From Flavobacterium denitrificans DSM 15936 (GTDB lineage Bacteria > Bacteroidota > Bacteroidia > Flavobacteriales > Flavobacteriaceae): a stretch of 64,000 nt of DNA. The stretch is from NCBI RefSeq assembly GCF_000425445.1, contig NZ_KE384377.1:310001-374000 (forward strand). The letters run 5' to 3'. Of this stretch, positions 25,376-33,145 are shown piece by piece (the stretch's first letter is position 1; the number at the start of each line of letters is the position of its first letter). The position numbers were made by a program, and so were the translations under genes. Under the pieces are notes generated by a model. That model did no database searches. It was not told the origin of the DNA and saw nothing but the letters and a program-made list of their open reading frames with translations.

Positions 25376-27298
25376 TTATACCAGATTTGAAACGTTAAAA
25401 CGAACTGAAATTAATTCCTGAAGTTCTTTTATCGTTTTAAAAGTGCGTTTCAGCTTAATTTTTTCCATTTTAGAAAGAGATTCTAAAGCAATAAACTGAC
25501 CAGAATCGTGATGTAAAAGTCCTTGTTTGGTTCTAAATTTCAATAAAGCTTTAAACGAATACGAGCATGACAAGTACAATTCGCGATTTTTTGGTTCTAG
25601 TTCTGCCAATTTCTCAAATCGTTCGGCTGTATTGCTGATAGATTTGACTGAATGTGACAAAATCAAAACCCGCGCTGCGTCGGTTAAAGGCATTAAGGCT
25701 CTTCTTTTAATATCAAAAGTATCTTTGTTGGCACCATCTTGTTCTACTAAAAATTGTCTGAAGAATCCTGTAGGAGATGGACTTTGCAATGCGCCACTGA
25801 CCAAGTGCATATAAAAAATAGGATTTGCTTTTACATTTTCAAAGATAGAATCTGAAAGCTGGTTCACAATTTCAGAATCCCCATAGGTTTTGCTGTAATC
25901 AAAGAAAATAAACGAAAGTAAAACCTCATTTTTTCCAGGATTTGTGATCCAATGATGTACCTGGCTTTTCCATTCATCAAGACTCATGCACCATTTCGGG
26001 TTCGAAGCCATCATTTCGGCAGGACAATAATCATAACCAATATCAAAAAGCCCTTTATTGACAAGAGAAGCAAATTTTAAAAAATAAATTTTTGTTTCAT
26101 CTCTAAAAACTTCATTTACATTTTCATAAACAATAGCATTATCCTGATCAGTATGAAGCATTTGTTCGCCTCTGCCTTGACTTCCAAGTGCGAGCCAGGC
26201 AAATTTTACAGGTGGCGGACTGCTCATTTTTTCCAAACAAATTTCGATAACTCGTGTTGTACAAGCTTCATTCAATTCGGTTATGATTTTAGAAATCAAG
26301 GTCATAGGAATATTTTGATCCAAATATCCCTGAAGCAATTGCATAATTCGGTTTCGAATTGGTTTTATTTCCTTATTTTTTTTAGCTCTTTTTAGTGCCT
26401 TAATCAAAACTGCAGGATTATTTCCAAGCGCAACCATTACATCATGTTTGGATAAAATCCCAACTGCTTTAGTATTACTCGTTCCGTCTTTAGTAAGACA
26501 TAGATGACTGATATTGCTTTTCATCATCGCCATTTGCGCTTCTGTAACCGTCATTTTTTTGGGATATGTAATAACCGGTTTTGTCATTATAGTTTCGACT
26601 GTTGTCGTAATGGGATAATCTCCACTAACAATTTTATTCCGCAAATCTTTATCGGTTAAAATACCAATCGGAAGCATTTCATCCACAATCAAAATAGCAC
26701 CAACTTTCTTTTTATTCATAATTTTAGCAACCTCTTTTGCAGTTGTTGATGGACTGCAGGTCACAATTTTTTTCGAATATTTTATAGGCGTTAAATCAAA
26801 AGAATCGTTGTTTGAATGTCGATTTTCATTCAATAAATCATCATCTCCATACAACTTGTCTTTGTGGATATCTGAATACGGATTTCGAGTGTTCGAAGCA
26901 TAACTTTCAATCAGGAAATTACCAACATTTCTGTTTTCAAGCGCATAAGGTTTAAAAATTGCAATTGGAATGGCATATAAAATGGTTTCTTCATGTGCCA
27001 CAGCTTCCATAATATAATTTTCCTGTGCCAAAAGCGGACGCAATCCAAAAATATCGCCTTCATCGCACATATCTAAAACGGTATTTTTTGTGCTTTTTTT
27101 AAGTGCAACAGCGCCTTTATGAACTACATAAAACGAATCGTGTGTTTTGTCGTTTTCAGCAAAAACCACAGCATCTTTTTCTTTATAAACTATCGAGATT
27201 TGTTCCGATAATTTTTCCAAATCCATTTTATGTAAAAAACTAAAAGGAGGAAAGTCCTTTAAAAAGTCGGCAACTCTTTGCGAAATGGTATTTTTCAT
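25376..27298 (-). CDS. cNMP-binding, CBS and DUF294 nucleotidyltransferase-like protein
   Basis: This 640-residue cytosolic protein has four parts. A cyclic-nucleotide-binding-type beta barrel spans about 15-130 (SFYVVHKGAVALKKS). A CBS domain pair spans about 175-300 (VGAILIVDEMLPIGILTDKDLR). The DUF294 nucleotidyltransferase-like domain has the GS motif ALGSQGRGEQMLHTDQDNAIVY. A C-terminal helical domain completes it. The GSxGRxE...DxD pattern resembles GlnD/GlnE-type nucleotidyltransferases, so a protein-modifying or signalling role is possible but unproven. The canonical cNMP-binding RxA motif was not clear. It forms an operon with the exonuclease gene downstream. Confidence 0.88.
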   Translation of the reverse strand: MKNTISQRVADFLKDFPPFSFLHKMDLEKLSEQISIVYKEKDAVVFAENDKTHDSFYVVHKGAVALKKSTKNTVLDMCDEGDIFGLRPLLAQENYIMEAVAHEETILYAIPIAIFKPYALENRNVGNFLIESYASNTRNPYSDIHKDKLYGDDDLLNENRHSNNDSFDLTPIKYSKKIVTCSPSTTAKEVAKIMNKKKVGAILIVDEMLPIGILTDKDLRNKIVSGDYPITTTVETIMTKPVITYPKKMTVTEAQMAMMKSNISHLCLTKDGTSNTKAVGILSKHDVMVALGNNPAVLIKALKRAKKNKEIKPIRNRIMQLLQGYLDQNIPMTLISKIITELNEACTTRVIEICLEKMSSPPPVKFAWLALGSQGRGEQMLHTDQDNAIVYENVNEVFRDETKIYFLKFASLVNKGLFDIGYDYCPAEMMASNPKWCMSLDEWKSQVHHWITNPGKNEVLLSFIFFDYSKTYGDSEIVNQLSDSIFENVKANPIFYMHLVSGALQSPSPTGFFRQFLVEQDGANKDTFDIKRRALMPLTDAARVLILSHSVKSISNTAERFEKLAELEPKNRELYLSCSYSFKALLKFRTKQGLLHHDSGQFIALESLSKMEKIKLKRTFKTIKELQELISVRFNVSNLV

Positions 27299-27364
27299 GT
27301 GGTTAGATTAAAGTTCTAAAATACTATTTAAATTAGAAATGTAAAAGAAACACATTATAATAAT

Positions 27365-27425
27365 TTGCCACAAAGGCACAAAGTCACAAAGAAATAAATC
27401 CTTGGCGTCTTTGTGCCTTTGTGGC
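27365..27425. repeat. 18-bp perfect inverted repeat of CACAAAG words
   Basis: TGCCACAAAGGCACAAAG (27365-27382) is the exact reverse complement of 27408-27425. Each arm contains two CACAAAG or CTTTGTG words. It lies downstream of the small lipoprotein gene and upstream of the DUF294 operon. Confidence 0.85.
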
Positions 27426-27455
27426 AGAAAAAAGCTCCAAACTGGAACTTTATAA

Positions 27456-27827
27456 TTAATCTACTTTATGAACAGTACCTCGTTGCTTCTCTTCAGAACC
27501 AACCAAACCAAATTCAAAAGTATAAGAATCTTTAGAAGTAGTTAGAATTTTCATGCTGATTGCTTTTTCCTCAGCCATGTTTTTTGGATGTTTTTTCTGC
27601 AAAATATATTCACAATCGCTTACCCAGCGAATGGTTGCAGTATCTGTTTTTCCTTCAAAAGTCTCAATTTCAATACTGTCTTTTCGCTCAAAGAAAGTTG
27701 TTTTTTTAACACCATTGACTTCAGTTTCAAATTTGAACTTTCCGGTTTTGAAATCTTTGCAATTGTGTTCGGCATTATAGCAAGACACTAAAGCCAGAAA
27801 AGGAAATAAGAATATAATTTTTTTCAT
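27456..27827 (-). CDS. small lipoprotein of unknown function
   Basis: The ATG at 27827 gives 123 residues with a lipoprotein signal, KKIIFLFPFLALVSC. A longer frame to 27908 would start inside the dispersed repeat and hide the signal. The mature part has a Cys-Lys pair near the lipobox (NCKDFKTGKFKFETEV), a second conserved-looking Cys (WVSDCEYIL) and an FGLVG segment. It is probably anchored in the envelope. I recognise no functional family, though similar small flavobacterial lipoproteins exist. Confidence 0.75.
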   Translation of the reverse strand: MKKIIFLFPFLALVSCYNAEHNCKDFKTGKFKFETEVNGVKKTTFFERKDSIEIETFEGKTDTATIRWVSDCEYILQKKHPKNMAEEKAISMKILTTSKDSYTFEFGLVGSEEKQRGTVHKVD

Positions 27828-27847
27828 TTTAAGTAAGTTGTTTTTTA

Positions 27848-27934
27848 GGATTCCGATAGCTATCGGGACTGCTGTCCGCTGTATCTTTTGTGGTGAACAC
27901 CACCACAAAAGGATGCCGCTTCCATCAGGGCTAG
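27848..27934. repeat. dispersed hairpin element, copy B
   Basis: This copy shares outer words with copy A at 1774-1855: a CCGCTGTATC / CCGTTCCAATC-type left part and a right part ending ATCAGGGCTAG. Its core is a different palindrome, CTTTTGTGGTG (27885-27895) pairing with CACCACAAAAG (27901-27911). The left end also carries the palindrome GATAGCTATC. The remaining 180 bases to the next gene hold AT-rich sequence in which I see no gene. Confidence 0.65.
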
Positions 27935-28116
27935 GACTTTAGTTTTCAAGAGCTCTTTTTAATTAAAGAACAAAAAGAAAATTACAAGAGTTATAAAAGT
28001 TAAAAAAAGCAAATTCCGTTTTTTATTTTTAGAACTCTGCTCTTCGGTTAAATTTGTTTTGCAAAATTTAATTAAGATCCACCAACATGTCCCGCCAAAA
28101 TTTGCATAATATTCTA

Positions 28117-28692
28117 TCATTTCATTCTCTTTAATTCATCATCGGTAAAGTTCTTGATTTCTTTTTCTTTGGCAAACTTTTCGGCGTTATAATTTCCTGA
28201 TTTATTTTTCGGAATTGATAGACTATTCCATTCGCTGTTTTTCAATTGTTTAGCATAAAAAACAATTTGTCCAACATGATAAGGATAATGCGCTAATTGA
28301 CGATTTATGGCTTCTATTACCGTATGACCTTCATTTCTGATATAAATAATGTCCGAAAGCTGTTCAGTACGTAAGCTTTCAAGAGCATTTTCAAGACAAT
28401 TCCAGCCTTTGTTCCAAACTTCCAGAACTTCTTCTTTAGATTGTAAATCGTTTTCAAATTCTGCATCGCGGTTTCGCCATTCTTTTTCACCATCAGAAAT
28501 CAAAAAATCAGTCCAACGTGAAAGCATATTGCCTGAAATATGTTTTATAATAGTTGCTATGCTATTGGTGTCTTCGTTAATTGCAACAAAAAGCTGTTCT
28601 GGTTCTAACTGTTCTATTGCTTTTTCGCCCAGCATTTTATAATACAAAAACTGCTTTTTAGCACTTTCTAAATAAGAAGTATCGACGCTCAT
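28117..28692 (-). CDS. DUF1572 (DinB-superfamily) protein
   Basis: The 191-residue protein is a four-helix-bundle candidate. Its key histidines fit a DinB-like metal site: IATIIKHISGNMLSRWTDF near residue 50, and INRQLAHYPYHVGQIVFYAK near 135. Family members bind metal and may be thiol-dependent enzymes; DUF1572 has no established reaction. It begins 2 bp after the stop of the pentapeptide-repeat gene, so the two form an operon. Function is inferred only at fold level. Confidence 0.85.
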   Translation of the reverse strand: MSVDTSYLESAKKQFLYYKMLGEKAIEQLEPEQLFVAINEDTNSIATIIKHISGNMLSRWTDFLISDGEKEWRNRDAEFENDLQSKEEVLEVWNKGWNCLENALESLRTEQLSDIIYIRNEGHTVIEAINRQLAHYPYHVGQIVFYAKQLKNSEWNSLSIPKNKSGNYNAEKFAKEKEIKNFTDDELKRMK

Positions 28693-28694
28693 AA

Positions 28695-29267
28695 TTAAAC
28701 GATTTTGATGTCATATTTATCTAAAAGTCCAGCAATTCCCTCATTCGAAAATTGCGCTTTTTTCATCGGATTAAATTCAGGATCAATTTTATAATTATAA
28801 GCAGTTTTGAAATTGACTCCTGCTAATTGTGTTTCGTTGAAAATAGCTCCGTCAAGGTCACAATTGTCAAATAAAGAACTCGTTAAATTGGTTCCAATAA
28901 ATGTTACTTCGCGTACAGAACAATTAATGAATTTGGTTTTTGGCATTTTTTTATTCGAAAACAAAGCATAATCCAAAACACTTTCTTCAAAATGAACTTG
29001 AAATAAAAAATCATCACATTCGTTAAAAGCAATTCCTAAAAGTTTGCAGTTCCTGAAAGTGACATTTTTTAAGCTAGTTCCCGCCAAACTTGTCATTGAG
29101 AGATTGCAGTCGATAAACTCGCAATCTAAAAAAGTATTGTAGGCAAAATTACTGTTTGAAAAATCACAGTTTTTAAAAACACAATCTTCAAACTCTCGAT
29201 TGTTTATTTTTTTATCGATGTAAACAACTTTTTCGAATGTTTTCTGAATGTGAATTAGACTTTCCAT
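28695..29267 (-). CDS. pentapeptide-repeat protein
   Basis: This 190-residue protein has runs of the A(D/N)LxX-type repeat, for example CVFKNCDFSNSNFAYNTFLD and CEFIDCNLSMTSLAGTSLKN, extending through about residues 20-165. They should fold as a right-handed beta-helix. No signal peptide is present, so it is cytosolic. Some pentapeptide proteins (Qnr, MfpA) protect gyrase and topoisomerase IV. That cannot be claimed here, because the diagnostic loops are not recognisable. It is the first gene of a two-gene operon with DUF1572. Confidence 0.88.
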   Translation of the reverse strand: MESLIHIQKTFEKVVYIDKKINNREFEDCVFKNCDFSNSNFAYNTFLDCEFIDCNLSMTSLAGTSLKNVTFRNCKLLGIAFNECDDFLFQVHFEESVLDYALFSNKKMPKTKFINCSVREVTFIGTNLTSSLFDNCDLDGAIFNETQLAGVNFKTAYNYKIDPEFNPMKKAQFSNEGIAGLLDKYDIKIV

Positions 29268-29297
29268 GAATGTATTTTAAGTAATATTTTAAATTTT

Positions 29298-29330
29298 AAA
29301 CCCGACTGGTTTTGAAAAACTGTCGGGTTT
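29298..29330 (-). terminator. terminator after the DUF6095 gene
   Basis: A 9-bp stem AAACCCGAC/GTCGGGTTT with A/T-rich flanks lies between the DUF6095 gene and the pentapeptide operon. Confidence 0.75.
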
Positions 29331-29343
29331 ATGATTTTATTTG

Positions 29344-29565
29344 TTAGTCGTTAAATATACCTCGCATTATGATTTTCAATCCTAAAAAGATTAAAACCAT
29401 CGAGCTAATGCAAGCAACAATCCCAATTCCTAAAACCAGATAATGCCAATTGTTGCCTTGATTTTGAAAAGCATTGTAAATTAAAGATGGTCCCATAAAC
29501 ATAAGAGGCAATGCGCCTGTCAAATATTTGATGCCTTTTCCTAGTAATTGTTTATTTGTTGCCAT
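29344..29565 (-). CDS. DUF6095 family small membrane protein
   Basis: The 73-residue protein has two hydrophobic helices (about 14-34 and 41-68) joined by a short polar loop, NAFQNQGNNWH. The pattern matches the Bacteroidota DUF6095 family. Function is unknown. It lies between murQ and the pentapeptide operon, all on the minus strand. It starts 56 bp after the murQ stop and could share its transcript. Confidence 0.7.
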   Translation of the reverse strand: MATNKQLLGKGIKYLTGALPLMFMGPSLIYNAFQNQGNNWHYLVLGIGIVACISSMVLIFLGLKIIMRGIFND

Positions 29566-29621
29566 GGCTTTTGTTTGAAGTTTAAGGTTTCAAGTTTTGC
29601 GTCTCAAATAAGAGGAAACTT

Positions 29622-30434
29622 TTACCTTTTATAATTGTCAACAGCGTTTCTTACACTGCCGTATTTTTTTAATAATTCTGAAGCTTCGTCATATGAAACG
29701 GGAATTTCATCCATAATCATTTTTACACCACGATCCACTAGTTTAACGTTGCTCAACTGCATATCGACCATTTTGTTGCCGCGTACTTTTCCAAGCTGAA
29801 TCATAGCCGCTGTCGAAATCATGTTTAAAACCAATTTCTGAGCAGTTCCAGCTTTCATTCTAGAACTTCCAGTTATAAATTCTGGACCGACAACTACTTC
29901 AATAGGGAATTGTGCAGTCAATGCTAATGGACTTCCTGCATTACAAGTAATACAACCTGTAATAATATTGTTTTGATTACAAGTTTCTAAACCACCTATA
30001 ACATAAGGAGTTGTGCCCGAAGCTGCAATTCCGATTACCACATCATTTGAATCAATTTTATGGTTTTGAAGATCAATCCAGGCTTGTGTAGGATTATCTT
30101 CAGCGTTTTCTACTGCACGTCTTATGGCCGTGTCACCACCTGCAATTATACCATTTACTAAATCAAAAGGAACGCCAAATGTTGGAGGACATTCTGAAGC
30201 ATCAACAACACCAAGTCGTCCTGAAGTTCCAGCTCCAATATAAAACAATCTGCCGCCTAATTTTAGTTTTTCAACTATATGCGGAATTAAAGCTTCAATT
30301 TGTGGCAAAGCTTTTTCTACTGCGTAAGGGACAGTTTTATCTTCTTGATTAATATTGGATAACAATTCATGAACAGACATTTTCTCTAAATGTTCATATT
30401 TTGAGGCTTGTTCAGTAGTTTTTGTAAATGTCAT
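29622..30434 (-). CDS. murQ: N-acetylmuramic acid 6-phosphate etherase
   Basis: MurQ cleaves the lactyl ether of MurNAc 6-phosphate to give GlcNAc 6-phosphate and D-lactate during cell-wall sugar recycling. The start at 30434 (MTFTKTTEQ) gives 270 residues. A longer frame to 30458 would begin within the putative -7 box at 30456-30463. The SIS domain is clear: GAGTSGRLGVVDASECPPTF holds the catalytic Glu region, and ASGTTPYVIGGLE and GSSRMKAGTAQKL follow. No PTS or anhMurNAc kinase gene is adjacent, so the sugar phosphate must come from elsewhere. Confidence 0.95.
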   Translation of the reverse strand: MTFTKTTEQASKYEHLEKMSVHELLSNINQEDKTVPYAVEKALPQIEALIPHIVEKLKLGGRLFYIGAGTSGRLGVVDASECPPTFGVPFDLVNGIIAGGDTAIRRAVENAEDNPTQAWIDLQNHKIDSNDVVIGIAASGTTPYVIGGLETCNQNNIITGCITCNAGSPLALTAQFPIEVVVGPEFITGSSRMKAGTAQKLVLNMISTAAMIQLGKVRGNKMVDMQLSNVKLVDRGVKMIMDEIPVSYDEASELLKKYGSVRNAVDNYKR

Positions 30435-30455
30435 TTTATCGTTATTTAGACTGGT

Positions 30456-30463
30456 CAAAATTA
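30456..30463 (-). promoter_or_regulatory. putative -7 element for murQ
   Basis: CAAAATTA reads TAATTTTG on the minus strand, 21 bp before the ATG at 30434. It argues against the longer reading frame. Confidence 0.5.
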
Positions 30464-30575
30464 ATATTTTTTTCTCTGAATCTCGAAATTTAGATTACAA
30501 ACTCACAAAGATTTAAAGTTTTGTGTGAGATGTTGCGAAAGCATTCTTACATCTTTATTAAAAGAACTAAAATAT

Positions 30576-30583
30576 TATATTTG
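30576..30583 (+). promoter_or_regulatory. -7 element of the first AraC-type gene
   Basis: TATATTTG fits TAnnTTTG, 19 bp before the ATG. It lies inside a 37-bp segment (30563-30599) repeated exactly at 31813-31849 before the paralogue. Confidence 0.7.
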
Positions 30584-30602
30584 TTAAATAATCAAAAAAC
30601 AA

Positions 30603-31757
30603 ATGGATAAATTAGGCTTTTTAGACGACGTTGCACGCATTGCGGTCTTCGTTTCGTTATTACTGGCACTTTTTTTACTAACGGTAAAAACGGAAAATAA
30701 ATTAGCTAATCGATTATTTGCTTGTTTTATTATTTTTTCGGCAATTGATTTCAGTGGACTTTTAAAGTATTCATTTCCTTTGGAATATGTGAATTTAGAG
30801 TTTTTTAGAAGTACAATATGTTTGCTGGAAATGCCTTTGATATTGCTGTATGCTTTGGCAGTTTGTTATTCTGATTTTAGATTAAAATGGAAACATTTAT
30901 TGTATACAATTCCATTTCTAATTATGAATTTGGTTCTGGCACCAAGAATTTATTTACAATCAGGTGCCGAAAAACAATTTGTCTTGGAGAATTACAATTC
31001 GATGTTTGAAATTTATTTTTTTCAGATTTTGATTGAATTTCAATATTGGTTTTATATTATCAGCATCTTTTTGATTTTAAGAAAATATAAAAAAATTTAT
31101 CTCGAAAATTACACAAATCCAAGCACTTCTACCTATAAATGGCTTTTTCAGATGAATTGCGTTTTTTTAGCAATGCATTTTATTACTGCTTCAAAAAATT
31201 TATTGCGCTACACTGCTTCTCGAGATGTTTTTCTTTGGGGAAATATTTTGATGGTCGTTATGGCTTTGTGCGTAATATGCTGGTTTGTTATGAAAGCATT
31301 AAATCATCCAGAACTTTTTAGAGGAATCAACTCTAATTTGCAATTAACTGAGGAGTTTCTTTCCAAAGAAAATGAAGATATAACTGAAAAAACAATAGAA
31401 GTCGAGGATAAAGCTATTGCTTCTCAAATTTTAGCATTAAAAAATTATATGAAAGAGAAGGAGCCTTTTCTTGATCCGTCACTTACAATTCAGGAACTGT
31501 CCAGTCAAATTGATATTCCGGTTCGGGATTTATCAGTTTTGATTAATCACCATATGAACCTGCATTTCTTTGATTTTGTAAATGAATATCGAATTGAAAA
31601 AGCAATGGATATTTTGAAAAATCCATCAAAAAGAGAATTAACGGTTTTAGAAATCCTATATGAAGTTGGTTTTAACTCAAAATCTTCTTTTAATACTTCA
31701 TTTAAAAAATATACCAATCTTACGCCTACAGCTTATCGAAATAGCATTTTAAGTTAA
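30603..31757 (+). CDS. membrane-anchored AraC-family regulator, paralogue 1
   Basis: This 384-residue protein has an N-terminal half with about seven hydrophobic helices (residues 8-240) joined to a cytosolic linker. The C-terminal AraC/XylS double helix-turn-helix spans about 280-380: LTIQELSSQIDIPVRDLSVL, then the second helix pair TVLEILYEVGFNSKSSFNTS and FKKYTNLTPTAYRN. This architecture allows a ligand or membrane signal to act directly on DNA binding. It is a tandem duplicate of the next gene and has the same promoter sequence. An outer-membrane protein gene lies downstream and could be a target (inference). Confidence 0.88.
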   Translation: MDKLGFLDDVARIAVFVSLLLALFLLTVKTENKLANRLFACFIIFSAIDFSGLLKYSFPLEYVNLEFFRSTICLLEMPLILLYALAVCYSDFRLKWKHLLYTIPFLIMNLVLAPRIYLQSGAEKQFVLENYNSMFEIYFFQILIEFQYWFYIISIFLILRKYKKIYLENYTNPSTSTYKWLFQMNCVFLAMHFITASKNLLRYTASRDVFLWGNILMVVMALCVICWFVMKALNHPELFRGINSNLQLTEEFLSKENEDITEKTIEVEDKAIASQILALKNYMKEKEPFLDPSLTIQELSSQIDIPVRDLSVLINHHMNLHFFDFVNEYRIEKAMDILKNPSKRELTVLEILYEVGFNSKSSFNTSFKKYTNLTPTAYRNSILS

Positions 31758-31825
31758 TTTGACTTCAACTAAATTTTTAACTTGATTCAGTTTCTGATGA
31801 AATTATCTTATCAGAACTAAAATAT

Positions 31826-31833
31826 TATATTTG
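31826..31833 (+). promoter_or_regulatory. -7 element of the second AraC-type gene
   Basis: TATATTTG lies in the second exact copy of the 37-bp segment (31813-31849), at the same distance from the ATG as in the first copy. Confidence 0.7.
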
Positions 31834-31852
31834 TTAAATAATCAAAAAAGGA

Positions 31853-32992
31853 ATGAATAGAATAAGTTTTTTAACTGGTATGGCCGGAATATCAGTTTTT
31901 GTTTCCTTGTTGCTGGCCTTCTTTTTACTCACTGTGCAAACAAAAAATAAATTAGCAAATAGACTATTTGCTTGTTATTTGATATTTTTTGCCATTGACA
32001 ATAGCGGTATTTTTATTAACGACAACTTCATTATAAATCATTTTAATTTAGAGTTTTTTAGATGGACTATTTGTGTCTTGATACTGCCGGCTTTTTATCT
32101 CTATGTAATGTCGGTTTGTTTTGCAGATTTTAGGTTAAGACCAAAGCATTTATTGCATTTAATTCCGTTTATTATTACAAATATTGTTTTCTTGTTCCGA
32201 CTTTATCTTTTAAGTGATGCAGAAAAAAAACTGTTTTATGTGCATCGAGATCAATCGCCGGAAATGTTTTATATGTTTCTTGTTTTAGGTTTGCAAACTG
32301 TGATATACAGCATCGGCGTATTTTTAGTTTTGAAAAGATATAGAGAAATATTCCAAGAAAATTATACGAATCCCAGAACTTCTATTTTTAAGTGGGTATT
32401 TCAAATCGCTGTGGTGCTTTTTGTTATATATTACCTATCGATAATTAAAAATATGGTGCGATATGCTGCTCTTGATTTCTTGTGGATTTGGTCGAATACA
32501 ATCTTGCAGTTGTTGGTTTTGATAGTGACGTGTTGGTTTGTTTTAAAAGCACTCAATTACCCGGAACTTTTTAGAGGAATCGATTCTAAATTGTTATTAG
32601 CAAAAGATATTCTTCCTAAAGATAATACTGAAATAAAGGATAATCAAAACGAAATAATTACAAATCAGATTTCGGCATTGAAACTTTATATGACAGAAAA
32701 AGAACCTTTTCTTGATCCGTCGCTCACGATTCAGGAACTTTCCAATCAAATTGACATTCCAGTTCGTGATTTATCAGTGTTGATTAATCATCATATGAAT
32801 CAGCATTTTTTTGATTTTGTGAATGAATATCGTATTCAAAAAGCGATGGAAATTCTAAAAAACCCTTCCAAAAAAGATTTAACCGTTTTGGAAATCTTGT
32901 ACGAAGTCGGATTTAATTCGAAATCGTCTTTTAATACATCGTTTAAAAAATATACAAATTTAACACCAACAGCTTATAGAAACGCTTCATAA
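31853..32992 (+). CDS. membrane-anchored AraC-family regulator, paralogue 2
   Basis: The 379-residue protein has the same layout as its upstream neighbour: about seven N-terminal membrane helices and a C-terminal AraC-type DNA-binding domain. The last 100 residues are nearly identical between the two (shared core EKEPFLDPSLTIQELS...QIDIPVRDLSVLINHHM). The membrane part has diverged much more (SFLTGMAGISVFVSLLLA against FLDDVARIAVFVSLLLA). The likely meaning is that both bind similar DNA sites but read different signals. A strong terminator follows. Confidence 0.88.
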   Translation: MNRISFLTGMAGISVFVSLLLAFFLLTVQTKNKLANRLFACYLIFFAIDNSGIFINDNFIINHFNLEFFRWTICVLILPAFYLYVMSVCFADFRLRPKHLLHLIPFIITNIVFLFRLYLLSDAEKKLFYVHRDQSPEMFYMFLVLGLQTVIYSIGVFLVLKRYREIFQENYTNPRTSIFKWVFQIAVVLFVIYYLSIIKNMVRYAALDFLWIWSNTILQLLVLIVTCWFVLKALNYPELFRGIDSKLLLAKDILPKDNTEIKDNQNEIITNQISALKLYMTEKEPFLDPSLTIQELSNQIDIPVRDLSVLINHHMNQHFFDFVNEYRIQKAMEILKNPSKKDLTVLEILYEVGFNSKSSFNTSFKKYTNLTPTAYRNAS

Positions 32993-33029
32993 TTAAGGTT
33001 TTGTAAAAAGTCGTACTTCATGCTGAATA

Positions 33030-33067
33030 AAGTCGAACCAATTTTCTAAATAGAAATTGGTTCGACT
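33030..33067 (+). terminator. terminator after the second AraC-type gene
   Basis: A 15-bp stem (33030-33044 with 33053-33067) and an 8-nt loop are followed by a T run. Confidence 0.9.
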
Positions 33068-33145
33068 TTTTTTTGTCGGTCGCATACGCAGATTTTCTAA
33101 GGCAACTTTGCTTCAAATTAATCGAACAAGTTAAAATTAGAAACC

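Noticed and set aside
27456..27908. Longer form of the small lipoprotein starting at 27908
   Set aside because: The extra 27 residues come from the dispersed repeat and would bury the lipoprotein signal.
28695..29267. Qnr-type quinolone protection protein
   Set aside because: Pentapeptide repeats alone do not show this; the loops of Qnr were not recognised, and the protein is shorter than Qnr.
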